Positions 1 through 10,922 of a stretch of DNA of 64,000 nucleotides are shown piece after piece. Position 1 is the stretch's first letter, and each line of letters opens with the position of its first letter. This DNA is from Antitrichia curtipendula (taxonomy: Eukaryota > Streptophyta > Bryopsida > Hypnales > Leucodontaceae): positions 11,056,981-11,120,980 of the forward strand of contig OX579640.1 in NCBI GenBank assembly GCA_951230915.1, written 5' to 3'. The position numbers were made by a program, and so were the translations under genes. The notes beneath the pieces were generated by a model. The model ran no database searches. It saw only the letters and a program-made list of their open reading frames with translations, and had not been told where the DNA came from.

Positions 1-1335
1 AAAATCAATCAAATCTTCACTTTCTCAAAAGTACATCCTCCTTAAGTTTAGGGGTTCATCACCCTTACAAGATTGTCACTGTATACATTACATTTAACAA
101 ATACACAAAATCCTCAATACAATTGTTGAACATACAGATTGACAACAAGCATCGCATTGGAGATCAAGCTCTAGATGGAGTAGGCATAAAGATGGAAGAA
201 TGCCAAGGTAAACATAAGAGAGTTGGGAAGGCCCAAGAGCAAATATGAACGCAGCACCATGAAGGGTAATTTGGAAGCCTTTGTCCAAGCAACAATGAAG
301 CCAAGATGAGGCAAGGCCTACCCCCACATGAATTGCTCAATTGCAGGTACATAACATCTTGCCAAGCAAAGCACTAATAATCATCATTCGTAAAGAAAGA
401 ACACACCTGAATGAGCACACAATACAGTAGAATCATAGAATGACACCTTTTGTAAGACTTTTCGACACTATTTAATAAAATCCTACATTTCAGATACATC
501 AAATGATCTAGACAAATGCCTAAGAGATTTTATAGAGATTTTAAGCATCCCTGTCCACATCATTCATGGAAGTAACTGGAATAAAACAATTATAACACCA
601 GTTACCAAGCTCGTTGCTTCGAACTGTGCAATCTAAAGTGGCGCTCCTTTGCCTATTGTCGCAGGTTGATCTCAGAGACTTGGTTGGACTCACAACTACC
701 TATATCATTCCTTTCCTTAGACAAGATACCGCCAAATGTCACTAAATAGTCTGATCTAGCACATGCTACCACAACATTTATAGAGAAAATTGCAGTGGTT
801 CAGTCAAATTTTCAGCAAATATGTTAAATCAGTTGTAAATAGCCACAAACTGGATTGTCACTACCAAATAAACAAAAGCATTATGTAAACTTCACCACAA
901 TTGGTAACCTCAACCTAATTGTAAGTTGGAAATCCTCACTAGGAGGACACTGCAGTATTCGGTAGTTAGTTAGGCTCTGCCTGAAGCAAACCCTAAATTT
1001 GAGCCCTAAAATTTCAACTCGGAGAAATAAAATCAGTTACTGATAAGTAAAAAAAAACAGCAGACGAAGCCGATTGAATACTGACCGGCGGGGGGAAGAG
1101 AGGTATTATTCACTGTATGAAATGCTATGGCGACCCTTAAGCACAACAGACAGGAACAGTGAAAGCCTTTAAGGAAGCAGGAATGCAATAATCAAGGAAA
1201 CCTCAGATGCAGAGTGAAACAAGAACACGAGGACTCTGTAAATTAGAACTTGCATTTCAGGGGAACCCAAAAGACACCACAACAATGCATCAGCAGCTCT
1301 CCTTAAAACCCTAATCCAAGGTCCGATGTCAAACC
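1..1335. other. 3' flank of RPL27A, no other gene recognised
   Basis: No reading frame here resembles a known protein. On the minus strand the part nearest the RPL27A stop codon is expected to be its 3' UTR. The plus strand carries three perfect plant telobox strings (AAACCCTAA) at 988-996, 1306-1314 and 1331-1339; the last begins just beyond the stop codon and overlaps it. Nothing else stands out. Confidence 0.6.
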
Positions 1336-1776
1336 CTAAGCAGTCAAAATGACCGCACCCCCGGCCTCCTTGATCTTCTTCTCAGCCAGCTTGGAGAAGA
1401 ACTTGGCCTTCACGACCATCGGCTGGGTCGGCAAGTCACCCTTTCCGAGAACCTTGAAGAACCCGTGTTGGGTGACGTCCAAGAGAGGAGCGCTACTGTC
1501 TCCATTCGCCTTCTCCTTCACGGCCGCCGGCACCAAAGACCACAACTTATCAATGTTGACAATAGGGCAGTGGAACTTGTTCATCGTCTTGTGGAAGTAC
1601 CTCATACCAACCTTGCCGAAGTATCCTGGATGGTACTTGTCGAAGAGAATCCGGTGGTGGTGCATACCTCCGGCATTACCACGACCTCCCGGATGCTTGC
1701 GGTGCTTGCCCACACGCCCGTGCCCAGCGCTCACGTGTCCCCTTTTCTTCCTGTTCTTCTTCAGTCGAGTAGTCAT
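1336..1776 (-). CDS. RPL27A: 60S ribosomal protein L27a (uL15), cytosolic
   Basis: Structural protein of the large cytosolic ribosomal subunit, universal family uL15. The single-exon frame encodes 146 residues, the usual plant length. Recognisable features in order: the basic N-terminus [20 protein letters not shown], the glycine and histidine-rich stretch [15 protein letters not shown], the core [16 protein letters not shown], the segment [14 protein letters not shown], and the C-terminal [14 protein letters not shown]. The frame stays open upstream for 26 more codons, but the ATG at 1776 is chosen because it gives the family's exact N-terminus in a good context (ACC before ATG). The stop is TAG at 1336-1338. 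The gene sits in an AT-rich setting but is itself GC-richer, as expected for a highly expressed gene. It has no close co-directional neighbour. Identification is essentially certain; the transcript ends were not determined. Confidence 0.97.
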   Translation of the reverse strand: MTTRLKKNRKKRGHVSAGHGRVGKHRKHPGGRGNAGGMHHHRILFDKYHPGYFGKVGMRYFHKTMNKFHCPIVNIDKLWSLVPAAVKEKANGDSSAPLLDVTQHGFFKVLGKGDLPTQPMVVKAKFFSKLAEKKIKEAGGAVILTA

Positions 1777-1880
1777 GGTGACGTTCCTGGCGTTGTCTCT
1801 CGGAGCTCCTCCGAGTGTACCACAAGAAAGCAAACAAAGAGACCGACGTAGCACAGAACCTCAGCCTTTGTGAGCTCCGA

Positions 1881-1906
1881 GCCCTAATTTTACGTCGGAC
1901 GGCCCA
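1881..1906 (-). promoter_or_regulatory. Site II and telobox-like motifs upstream of RPL27A
   Basis: Reading the minus strand, TGGGCC (site II, TCP-type target) lies at 1906-1901 and a partial telobox (TTAGGGC) at 1887-1881, roughly 105-130 bp before the start codon. This pairing is known for plant ribosomal protein promoters. The motifs are seen in the sequence; their activity is inferred. Confidence 0.45.
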
Positions 1907-2059
1907 GATCCATCCCGCGATGGCATCCCATCCTAGCCGTCCACATTCTGCAGTGGATATCTACGGCTCCGATTACGAGATCGTGTCCGATCTTCATATT
2001 TGCATGAATGAAAAACATCTGACATCCACTTAAGCAATTCCCATCAGGAAAATGAGCCT

Positions 2060-2460
2060 ACTTTTTTCAATATCCTCGCAGTACTGCATCTGTACGAGTG
2101 GAGAGGCTTAACAGTAGAATACCTAATTATTACTCTTGCAGTACTGCTATTTAGCAATATTTAGTGTATACAAATGTTGTACTGCACTTAATTAGAAAAC
2201 TTAAGCGCAGTACTACATGCAGTATTGCAAAAGTATTAAGAAAGAAGTGTTTGTTGACATTTTGCAATTGAAAAATATGTAAATAATAAGTATTGTATTT
2301 TTAAGAAACAAAGTATTAATACAATATAAACGCAATATTAGAATTTTTTTTTAAAATGTTATTGTCTTTATATAAGCGCAATGTTACATGCAGTACTGCA
2401 AGAATATTAGCTAATATAGCCCCTTCTGCAATACTGCATCTGTACGAGTGGAGTCATGGG
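2060..2460. repeat. Palindrome-rich repeat with GCAGTACTGC cores
   Basis: GCAGTACTGC, a perfect 10-bp palindrome, and close variants occur repeatedly. The string GCARTACTGCATCTGTACGA is present at about 2078 and again at 2428, offset 350 bp in the same orientation. A second direct pair starting AAGCGCA and containing CATGCAGTA lies near 2211 and 2375. No coding potential. This may be a two-copy remnant of an unknown miniature element. Confidence 0.55.
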
Positions 2461-2980
2461 GCACTTTCCTGATGCCACATGCTCAGATGCAGTTATGCAC
2501 AATCGATACATGAGACTATTTTAAACATATTGGCTATTGAAATCACGATTTCTCTCTTTCTACATAATATATTAACTTTTAAATATGTATGGACATATTA
2601 TGAATTTTGAAACTCAATTTCATAAAGTATCCAAAACTAGGTTTTCCATGTATGCACACAATCATTAGAACATTTTGGACTACTTGCATATAGATATTTT
2701 CAAGATTGGTTTATGGTTTAATTTCATTTTAAGCACTTCTATAATTTTTAAACTAGATCGATTTTCATTCCCATTAGTTTGATGATTTCTTCTTTATATT
2801 TATTAAAAGTGAAAAAAATGTACATTAAAATGTGTCAAGCATTGTCATTATGACAAAAAGAAAGCAGTTTTGAAATCTTTGTAATTTTTTATAATAATTA
2901 TAAACTAACATCCAAAATTCATGTTGAAAAATGTAGCATTTGGCAGTTAAAAAAATAATAGTATTGTATTAAGAAAAATA
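2461..2980. other. AT-rich intergenic DNA, nothing recognised
   Basis: Low-complexity AT-rich sequence without a credible frame, RNA gene or repeat boundary that I can see. Confidence 0.5.
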
Positions 2981-3549
2981 CTCCTTCCATCCCAAAATAA
3001 ATCCAGGGGTTCCAAATATACTTATTCCAAACTAAACTTGAAATTTTCTCTTCATAACTCTATAGACAACAACTAAAGCTAGTTCGAATACCTTGAAGCA
3101 AAAGAATTTTTAGATACCACATTCCAGAGACTATGTAGCAAATCAATCCCTGTATAGGGAATTGAAATTCAACCTCTAACCAACCAAAGGCAAAGAATTC
3201 AACCCACAATTGATACTAACAAATCTCTTGTTGAGAATTTTCTAGACTTAAATCACAAGACATTGTTGGAATTGAATATAGAGGATGTCAATGGACATTA
3301 CTGTACCAATGTTGCTTGAAGAATGATTAAAATTAATACCACTGAAGCAATTCGAGAAAGGGCAAAAATTTGTCAATTTTGTCACTTGTTTTCAACATGC
3401 GCCGCAACACTATTGACTTCCATTCTTTTACGCCAAATCAGATTTAGTGGAAGCTACAATGACTACGCAATCTTTTGAAAATAGGAACTACTCATGCACT
3501 AATTTAACAATTTCTAGGAAATTCCGGATTTATTTTGAGACGGGGGGGG
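2981..3549. mobile_element. Stowaway-like (Tc1/mariner) element, 569 bp
   Basis: The left end reads CTCCTTCCATCCCAAAATAA after a TA dinucleotide. The right end is its imperfect complement (GGATTTATTTTGAGACGGGG) followed by TA. These are the classic termini of plant Stowaway elements, the non-autonomous derivatives of mariner transposons with TA target duplication. At 569 bp it is longer than typical Stowaway elements and has no convincing transposase frame. Confidence 0.85.
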
Positions 3550-3870
3550 TATGATACTTGAAACATCCTATTCTTGTAAAATTTGCTTAAAATTACATGA
3601 ATTAACCCAAGTAATTTTGCAATTGAAAGAAAAGAGCCAAAATATAATTATTTTAAATCTACATTGGATGTTTCAAAACTATAGTCACAACATTCCAATC
3701 TACATTGTAACATTGACATTGATCCCATTATTGTCTCAAGCATATATCTCGGTATATGGTTGTTTGGTTAGATTTTATTCAAATTTAATGCCCTATAAAA
3801 AGTTAACATTGTCATGATTGTGGAGAGATCAATTTCATATTTTGTAATTTTTTTAAAAGTAAAGTGATTT

Positions 3871-4017
3871 TTAACCATATAAGGATGCTTTAGACCTAAA
3901 TGGTTTGATGAATGACTTCATTGCCAATTGTAGAAGCAAAGAGTGTACCTATTGTTTCAATAATTGGAATATTTTGGTCACTTCTTTAGTTATGGGGGCA
4001 TGTCCTTCCAAAGTTAA
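3871..4017. mobile_element. 147-bp TTAA-flanked miniature element, copy 1
   Basis: Bounded by TTAA at 3871-3874 and 4014-4017. It aligns over its whole length with the copy at 22756-22902, which has exactly the same 147-bp span including both TTAA. Termini start CCATATAAGGATG on the left; the right end reads GTCCTTCCAAAG before TTAA. Non-coding. Confidence 0.75.
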
Positions 4018-4165
4018 TCCTTAAAGGATGATGAGGGCAAAAAGTGGACAATGGATGACTACGTTATTCAGTGTAGAATTATAGAATGGACATATTGGTC
4101 TTATAATTGGAACAATTTTGATGACTACCTTGGTCATAGAGAGTTGTGTCTTCAGTTATGGGTTA
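4014..4165. mobile_element. TTAA-bounded segment sharing a TTAA with its neighbour
   Basis: It starts at the same TTAA (4014-4017) that closes the preceding element and ends at TTAA 4162-4165. Internally it resembles the 147-bp family (for example ATTGGAACAATTTTGATGAC). The terminal repeats are poor, so it could be a decayed member. Confidence 0.4.
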
Positions 4166-4188
4166 AAGTGATTCTTAAAGTGACCCTA

Positions 4189-4417
4189 TTAACCCATGAA
4201 CAATGCGGAGGACGTTTTCTTGCCAATGAATGACAAAGAATCTCTTCATGTAGGACACAAGTGCAACTATTCATCCTCCAAATTTTGTGTTGAAAGGGAA
4301 GATCTTCTACAGTAGTTTCTCTTCCAATGAGTGCTTTTTCATTTTTTTAAACCAACAATTGGCACAGTACCCAAATAAATGATCTTCACGGAGACTGGCT
4401 CGTCATTTAAGGGTTAA
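4189..4417. mobile_element. 230-bp TTAA-flanked miniature element, copy 1
   Basis: TTAA at 4189-4192 is followed by CCCATGAACAATGC, and the right end reads ATTTAAGGG before TTAA at 4414-4417. It aligns end to end with 21949-22178 in the same orientation, and with 13776-14005 and 40966-41195 in inverse orientation. It is non-coding, with constant length across copies. Confidence 0.8.
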
Positions 4418-4648
4418 GCAAGCTTTGGGGGGACTGCTTTATCAGTTAAGCTATACAATTTTTTCTGAGGAATATATATGGTGATAGATTCTCCTATTTT
4501 GGATGGATGAAATCGTTCAATTGCTTCAAAATCTAAGGGGGACAAAATCGCTCAAGCAGGCGCTAAGCGTCTATAGAAAAAACAGACGGACCCGGCAGTA
4601 AGCTGCCGTCTGCTGTCGTCCTCTGCGCTTTCAAGTTCCGGCATAGCC

Positions 4649-4684
4649 ATGGCGATGGCGGTCCATGGCCGAATTCGACGTTGA
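4649..4684 (+). promoter_or_regulatory. Upstream ORF of the J-domain gene
   Basis: ATG at 4649 opens an 11-codon frame ending in TGA at 4682-4684, 18 bases before the main start codon at 4703. It contains a second in-frame ATG at 4655. If the transcript begins upstream of it, it could lower initiation at the main start. The frame is seen; the regulatory effect is inferred. Confidence 0.35.
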
Positions 4685-4702
4685 AAGTGCTGCCCTTCGG
4701 CC

Positions 4703-7588
4703 ATGGGGGCCATCGCTCCTTGCTGGTCGCATCATTCTTCGGACCTCTCCCCTCTCCTCTCGTTTTCCAATTCCTCACGCCCATCACCGGGCGATCTTTC
4801 TGTGAAATTGAAGAGGAAGCATGGCAGTCTAGGTCAAGACTGTTCCACGAATTCGGCCGAAATTCATGAAAATTCGGGACACTGGAGGCGTATGCCGAGA
4901 TTGATCTCGTCGTTGCCCTTGGGGATTGGGGGTGGACTAGGGTGCTGGCATGCACGACTGGAGCTCAGGTATTTAACCTAGCTTTTTTGAAATTCTAATT
5001 CGGATGATTTTTTGGACGAACGCACGCAATGCTCTTCACTGATTCTGGCGTTATAGAATTCGGCTCTATCTGAATTATGTTATTTTCACAATACGATGAA
5101 TCGAATTGGTCATGTTCGGACAATAAAACCCTTGGTCATTTAGGGGTTAAGAGCTTTCGAGGGATTTCGAGATAGGGTTGGAGTGAATTTTGGTAGCTGA
5201 TGGTTGTTTCCTTCCTTGAATTTCAAGTCGACCACAGCAATGTGGAATTTTTTAGACTTCATAACAAGGTTATTTAATAGAATTTTCCAACTTCATGGTT
5301 CTGTGAGAATCTTTATTACCTCAAGGATCAAGAGGCTCCATATCTGCCAAATGATCTTTTGGCAGGTTTGAGTTGTCATATGGACACTTCATATGTTCAA
5401 ATCTTTCGTTTTTGGACCTACACACGCAATGCTCTTTACTGATTCTGGCGTTATAGAATTCGGCTCTATCTGAATTATGTTATTTTCCCAACATGATGAA
5501 TCGAATTGGTCATGTTCGAACAATAGAACCCTTGGTCATATTTTAGGGGTTAAGAGCTTTCGAGAGGTTTGGGGATAGGGTTAGGGTGAATTTGGTTTTT
5601 TCGCACAGTTGATGGCCATTTCCTTTCCGCAATTCCAACTTGAACACTACAATGCGCAGTTCTTTATATACTTCATAGCAAGGTCATGGACTAGAATTTT
5701 CCACCTTCGTGGATCTTTCTCACTGCCTGCATTCTTTGCACCTTACGCCACTGTGTTCATGCAGGTTTACGAGTCTTAAAGGGTTGACAGAAATCGAGAG
5801 AAAACCTTTCAATTTATCTAGAAGGTGGTACGTGTACAAGTCTAGGTTTATTTGTGCTGCAAGAAGAGAAGACGATGGTGGGAGGCAAGAAAGGAGCTAC
5901 TCAGAGGAAATTGATGTGGTGGATCATTACAAGGTGCTCGGCTTGCGCCGCCAAGCGACAGCCTCCGCTATTAAGTTGGCCTACAGGCAGCTCGCTCGCC
6001 AGGTTCAAAATCCACTGTCTTCTTGAATCACGTTGGCATTGCCAAAGTTTTCTGAAATTCTTGTCGATTGTCAGCAAGATTTCTCACTGTATGCAATCTT
6101 GCTTGATCCGAAGCACAATGTGTAGATCAATAAATTCTCATTTATGCAGATGTTAGAAGTTTTATTTTTTCGCAGGCGTCTCAGTATACTCAATGTTTTG
6201 ATTGCCTAGAGGATAAACTGAAAATGTTGAGATTGAGTAATGAACTCAGGAATAAGTATTTCTACGTTTGATGGTGTGCAGTTGCATCCAGATGTGAATA
6301 AAGACGTGGATGCCAATGAAAGATTTATGAGCGTTCGTCTTGCATATGAGGTGCGTTACCTGCCTATATGCATATCTTTGATAATCTTTCCATCGCTTGA
6401 TAGCTTCATATTTTTGGTTGAAGGTTTACTCGATGCATGTAATTATATATTCTGCATTTGAAAATGAGAGCGCAACTCATTCAAACCGTACCATTGTGTA
6501 GTAGGGAATCCATTCTCGTGGCCTTCATCTGTTTTGAGTGGATCCCATTATTAGAATGGATTTCTTTATTTGGTCTTGTCTCCATTTCAAGTGGATTCCA
6601 ATGCATTAAAGTATGTTGTATTTGTGTGCTGTACTTCAAACTTCAGCAAGGACCCAATCTTGAGCCTACGCTACCCTTGAACAATGAGTACTGCATTTCA
6701 TGGAAGCATATTTGACTGTGCTAGATCCTAGAAGTATCTTATTTCTTACAATTCATGGGTTTGGATGCCACCTGGATTGTAGATGGGTGACTTTTCAACC
6801 ACGGGGAGGAGACCCCACGTAAATGGGTTCCCTACTTCATCTTCTGTGAGTGCTACCTCTAACGACTTGGTTTTAAAATGTTTCAGGTTTTATCTGATGA
6901 GACAAGCAGGAAATTGTACGATAGCTCTTTGCAGGAGCAAGTGAAGGCATCTCGAAGAAAACAGGTATATCAAAGAAGAGAGCGAGACATGTGGGCACGG
7001 TCACGTCATAACAAATCTCATTTCAGAAGAGCCCCGTATGAGAATGAGGATTGGAGTAGTAGTTCAGTGTATTCCTATGAAAGCGAGTATTCTAATATGG
7101 AGAGTTACTATTACACCTACCCCACTAGTGGCACGTTTAGCAACATCAAGAAAAAACCATCCAGAAATCATTATTCAAACCGTGGCAACCCCCCTGAAGA
7201 AGAAGAAGACATCAAGGAATTGGATTTGCAACGTATTGGAAGGGAGGGATTGTTGTTTCTATGGGTGGTTTCAGCAATGTGGCATGCATTGGGTGCCCAG
7301 ACTTCTCTGAGCCTACTTGTAAGTGCATTGGCCCTTTGGAAAGACTTTGGAGTAGGTTACAGGCTTGCTTCTGGAGTGGCGTGGTTAATGGGAGGAGAGA
7401 AAGGTCTCGCTCTTATTGTTGCACTCATCGTCAGCACCCGAGTCTTGGGAAAGGCGTATCATGCTGTAGCTGCTATTGTGGCCTTGGCACTCTGGTTAGG
7501 TGGTGGAGTTCTCAAGGCTTTTCCTTTACCACATGGAGCAATCCTTGTGTTGGTGTATAAGTGCATCCAGTTGCAGTCATCGATGTAA
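4703..7588 (+). CDS. J-domain (DnaJ-like) protein with transit-like N-terminus and membrane C-terminus
   Basis: Four-exon model: 4703-4968, 5765-6002, 6282-6350 and 6887-7588, 424 residues, all introns GT-AG and all phases matching. Residues 1-140 are rich in Ser, Arg and hydrophobic positions without clear domains, typical of an organelle transit peptide. The J domain (about 142-204) runs DHYKVLGLRRQATASAIKLA, then the catalytic-loop motif HPD at 170-172, then RKLYD; this domain stimulates Hsp70 ATPase. A charged, Tyr/Ser-rich linker follows, including PPEEEED near 293-299. From about 312 there are three hydrophobic segments (roughly 312-341, 362-378, 383-400), indicating membrane anchoring. 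No zinc-finger region is present, so it is a type III (DnaJ C) protein. GTAAGT at 7585 overlaps the stop, so a short alternative 3' exon from 7842 is possible and would change only the last residues. Plastid location is inferred from the N-terminus. Confidence 0.88.
5011..5717 (+). repeat. Duplicated segment inside intron 1 of the J-domain gene
   Basis: About 290-300 bp is repeated: 5011-5303 and 5411-5717, offset exactly 400 bp at the left and 414 bp at the right. The copies share a long near-identical core beginning CACGCAATGCTCTT and the string GGTCATKTTAGGGGTTAAG with small changes. Between the copies lies an acceptor-like GGCAG/GTTTGAG (AG at 5364-5365), resembling the real acceptor GCAG/GTTTACGAG at 5764. 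Confidence 0.85.
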
Positions 7589-7841
7589 GTTCCTGCTCTC
7601 AACTTTTAGTTTGCAATTCCTATGTAGTGGTCATTCAAGCTCGAGTTTTGAGAAGGTTGGATGATAATGAGCGATCCTTCGCAATCAATGAAAACTTTGC
7701 AACTCATGATAGTCATACTTCTACTGTGTTCTGGCGTTTTGTTCTGTTGTCATCGAAGTCAAAAGAAGTCAATTACCTCAGAGTTTTTTTTCTTGCCATT
7801 GAGTATCTTTAAAATCTATGTCATTTTCTGTTTCTATATAG

Positions 7842-9154
7842 TTCGCTAAAGAGCATATGGGGCATGAATCGTCTTGGCAAGTGCCGTCAAGTTCACGTAG
7901 AATCTAGCTGCCTTTGAATCTTTAGGGTGATTCTCTGCTTTGGTCGGTGGCAGTAGCGAGAAGCAGTTTTCGGGAAGCTACCAAGGGCGCTTGTGTTTCT
8001 GTTCTGCGCCATTTGGCCCAGAGGGGCTCTTGAAAGTGAAATCGATGGCTTTCAGTGTTGGAATTTCGCGGTTGAATGGTAGTTTGCTCCGCGAGTCATG
8101 ATCTGCTTCAGCTAATTAGAATCTAAACTCCTCCGTCCTTCAACCCATTCTCAATCCTCTCCAAGCACCCAGTCACACCTTCTTCACCCCATTCTCAATT
8201 TCAATTCTCGAAGAATGGGGTGACATGGCGCTTTCTCGTTGGTTGTCCGTGGCTTGATGAGCTTGTCTAGCTCCCATTTCAGGATGCCCATTATTCTCCT
8301 ACGAAGGTACATAATGGGCGTGAAGAAGATTTCTTTGAAGAATTATTCATCTCCCTTTCACCCTCCACGTGTCCTATTCACCCCAGTCACTACCGTCTTC
8401 GTCCCAGTTGTCACGAGAGGTGTTTTTTTTTGGTAACATGTTGCCAATTCTGATAGAAAGGAACAAATACCTTGTTGTCCCTCCAAATTTAATGCAATGG
8501 CATGCTACCAAGAACACAAGTTCTATAGTTTAAAAAAATATTGGTTGCCATCGTATTCTCAGCATTGGCCATTGTGATCATCCCACTTAGTATCGATGTT
8601 GCAGTGGAAGAGCATCAATGCTCAACATGAACGCCTTGCTTTCACACCTCTAAAAATAGATTGTGTGCATTGCAAAAAAGTACGGTCACCATCTTCCTAC
8701 GTAGGTGAATACTTCTTCACAAGTAAACACATCAACATGAAAAGGGTGTCACACCTTCTTCATGGTTTTTGGCCCTTGATTGGTTCCTTTTTTTTTACCA
8801 CTTTTCATTCTTAATGGAAATTTCATTTTTAGAAAAGGTGTGACTATCTCTAGTATTGCACATTCTATGTATGTTTTGGGAGACTTTCATGTTGTGTACA
8901 AATTTGATTAGTTTCTAAGAAATAAATGCTTGCAATCATATCTTTATCAAAAATCCTATTCAACTTCAAACAATCATAACAAAATCCATGTTTTGTAAAA
9001 ATAAAACATAATATCTTGTAAAACAACAATCTTTCACAATTTTCTTTGTCTGAAAATTAAGTAAAATTTTCCCACCATCTCAAAGAATGAAAAATTATGG
9101 TTGAAAATGATAGTTTGAAGTAAAACCGTATTTTTTAAAGCCAGAAAAAATGTT
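7842..9154. other. 3' region of J-domain gene, then AT-rich intergenic DNA
   Basis: The first few hundred bases are probably 3' UTR. Around 8190-8225 there is a short inverted repeat (CACCCCATTCT with its complement). No credible gene was seen. Confidence 0.45.
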
Positions 9155-10066
9155 TTAACCCCTAAAGTCCTAAGGCCAATGTCAAAAACAACTCAAAATT
9201 GCCAGTTTTGTCGCATGCATCCAAAAAAATAATGATTTTCGAATCTAATTGTAGGATCTTAAACTTCACTTGTCTTAGATCATGTGGTAATATTTTCATT
9301 AGAGTTTGATTGCACAAATTGGAATATATTAGCATTCAAAGTTGGAATTTAAAAAACAAAACAAAACTAGCCTACAATTTCAAATGACTTTGACTACCAT
9401 TTGTAGAAAAAAAGTTGCACTATAAACTTTTAATTAAAAGTTGAAGAATCAAGGTGAAAGTCTAGGAAAAAAACTTCAAAAAACACACACTTGATTTTCA
9501 TTCCTTAAAATAATGTTAAATAGAATTAGCTTTAGGATTGAAAGAAAAACTAAATCGTTAATAGCTCTAAGATGGGATTGAAACACTATAATTCCAATGG
9601 TGAGATTGTTTCAACAAAAAAACTTACCTTCATGAAATAATTTTTTTTGAAAAATTGTGAAAATTGCATTTAGAAATGAATTCTATAAGTTACTTTTTCA
9701 AGAAGATGCTCTAATTGCTTGAAAAATAAGATTGTTCATAATTTTCACATAACAAATTGAAATAGAATGAACCAAAGCTTACCATATTGATAAAATTAAA
9801 ATCTATAAGAAATTAATTTTTAAATTTTGTTTAAATTTTGTTTGTGTGAAGAAGTTTGCACTCGTCGCATAAAGAAAATGGACCTTTTGTGCCATAACTT
9901 TTGCTCCCGAGCATTGATTGAAATAAAAATTATATTTCCAGAAAGCTAATGTATTTTTTTATTTTCAAAAAAAGGTTCAAAAAAATCATGATGAATATTG
10001 AGGCCGTATGAGCTTGTATGAAATCCATTTTGTCCCGTGAAGGGACAATGAGACTTAAGGGGTTAA
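9155..10066. mobile_element. TTAA/CCCC element, 912 bp
   Basis: TTAA 9155-9158 is followed by CCCCTAAAGTCC; the right end AGACTTAAGGGG precedes TTAA 10063-10066. The terminal inverted repeats are about 12 bp with two mismatches. It shares its whole interior with 58380-59320 and 44307-45041 (same orientation) and with 12179-13112 and 37570-38512 (inverse). No open frame of useful length, so it is non-autonomous. Confidence 0.85.
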
Positions 10067-10384
10067 CATCCACAATTGAAAATCAATAAAGTCTTATGTT
10101 CTTTAATCACATACAAAGAAATTGCAGCTAAACTAAAATGAAATCTAAAAATGGCATTTGATTATCATGTGAAAGTTAGAGAAGAGGTCAAAAATTAAAT
10201 CAATCAAATTTTGTGCACTAATTTCCATGTCTACAGATTGAACATCCCTCAATGAGCATCTATTTATTGTCTAAATTTGTTGGGACATATTTTAGAGTTT
10301 ACACACATGCTTGTGAAACATAATACCTCATCATTTAGTTCTCTACAATGACAATGATTTGTCCTTTTACAAAGAGTCTCACCT

Positions 10385-10634
10385 TTAACCCCTAAGCGCC
10401 CCATGGGCCAAAATATGGCCTCTCCATTTTTGAAAGATGTCCTTGTTTGACTCTTATAATTTTTCCAATGGTGCAGTCAAAGGACACGTTCCTTTCCCTA
10501 TATCTCCGGACATGTCTCTACTACCAATTGGTACGGTCAATTAGTGTGGATCTTTTCTTAGGTGATAATTTAATTGAAATGAGTATAGAAGGGTTTGGAT
10601 TTCTATGAACATGGGTTGGGCACTGAGGGGTTAA
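10385..10634. mobile_element. 250-bp TTAA/CCCC element
   Basis: TTAA 10385-10388, left terminus CCCCTAAGCGCCC, right terminus GGGCACTGAGGGG, TTAA 10631-10634. The termini are inverted repeats with three mismatches in 13. The interior is unrelated to the 900-bp family, so this is a separate family with the same end type. Confidence 0.75.
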
Positions 10635-10922
10635 AGATTAGTGTCACAGCAAAGTATCATTTTTATAAGATTTGTGCAATACAATTATATATAAAAAGCA
10701 CTACTTTAAAATAATTGGTGATTGAGTGTCCACTAATTAAGTCAGTGAAAGTCTTTGCAGTTGCTGATCTTCTTTCCACTTGGTCTCAAGAAAAGAAAGA
10801 TGGAAATAAAAACTTGGGGTAAGTTCAAGAAAAAATAAATAAAGTTGAGGTAAGGTTTCCTCTTTTGTTTCACAAAAAAGGAAACAAAAAGATCTGAGGT
10901 GTTCCTGTTCTGTTCCCCCAAT

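Noticed and set aside
1349..1873. Plus-strand frame opposite RPL27A
   Set aside because: Antisense shadow of a highly conserved ribosomal protein.
5141..5160. GGTCATTTAGGGG followed by TTAA in the J-gene intron as an element end
   Set aside because: It resembles a right terminus of the TTAA family, but no matching left end is present, and it is part of the local duplication (also at about 5540).
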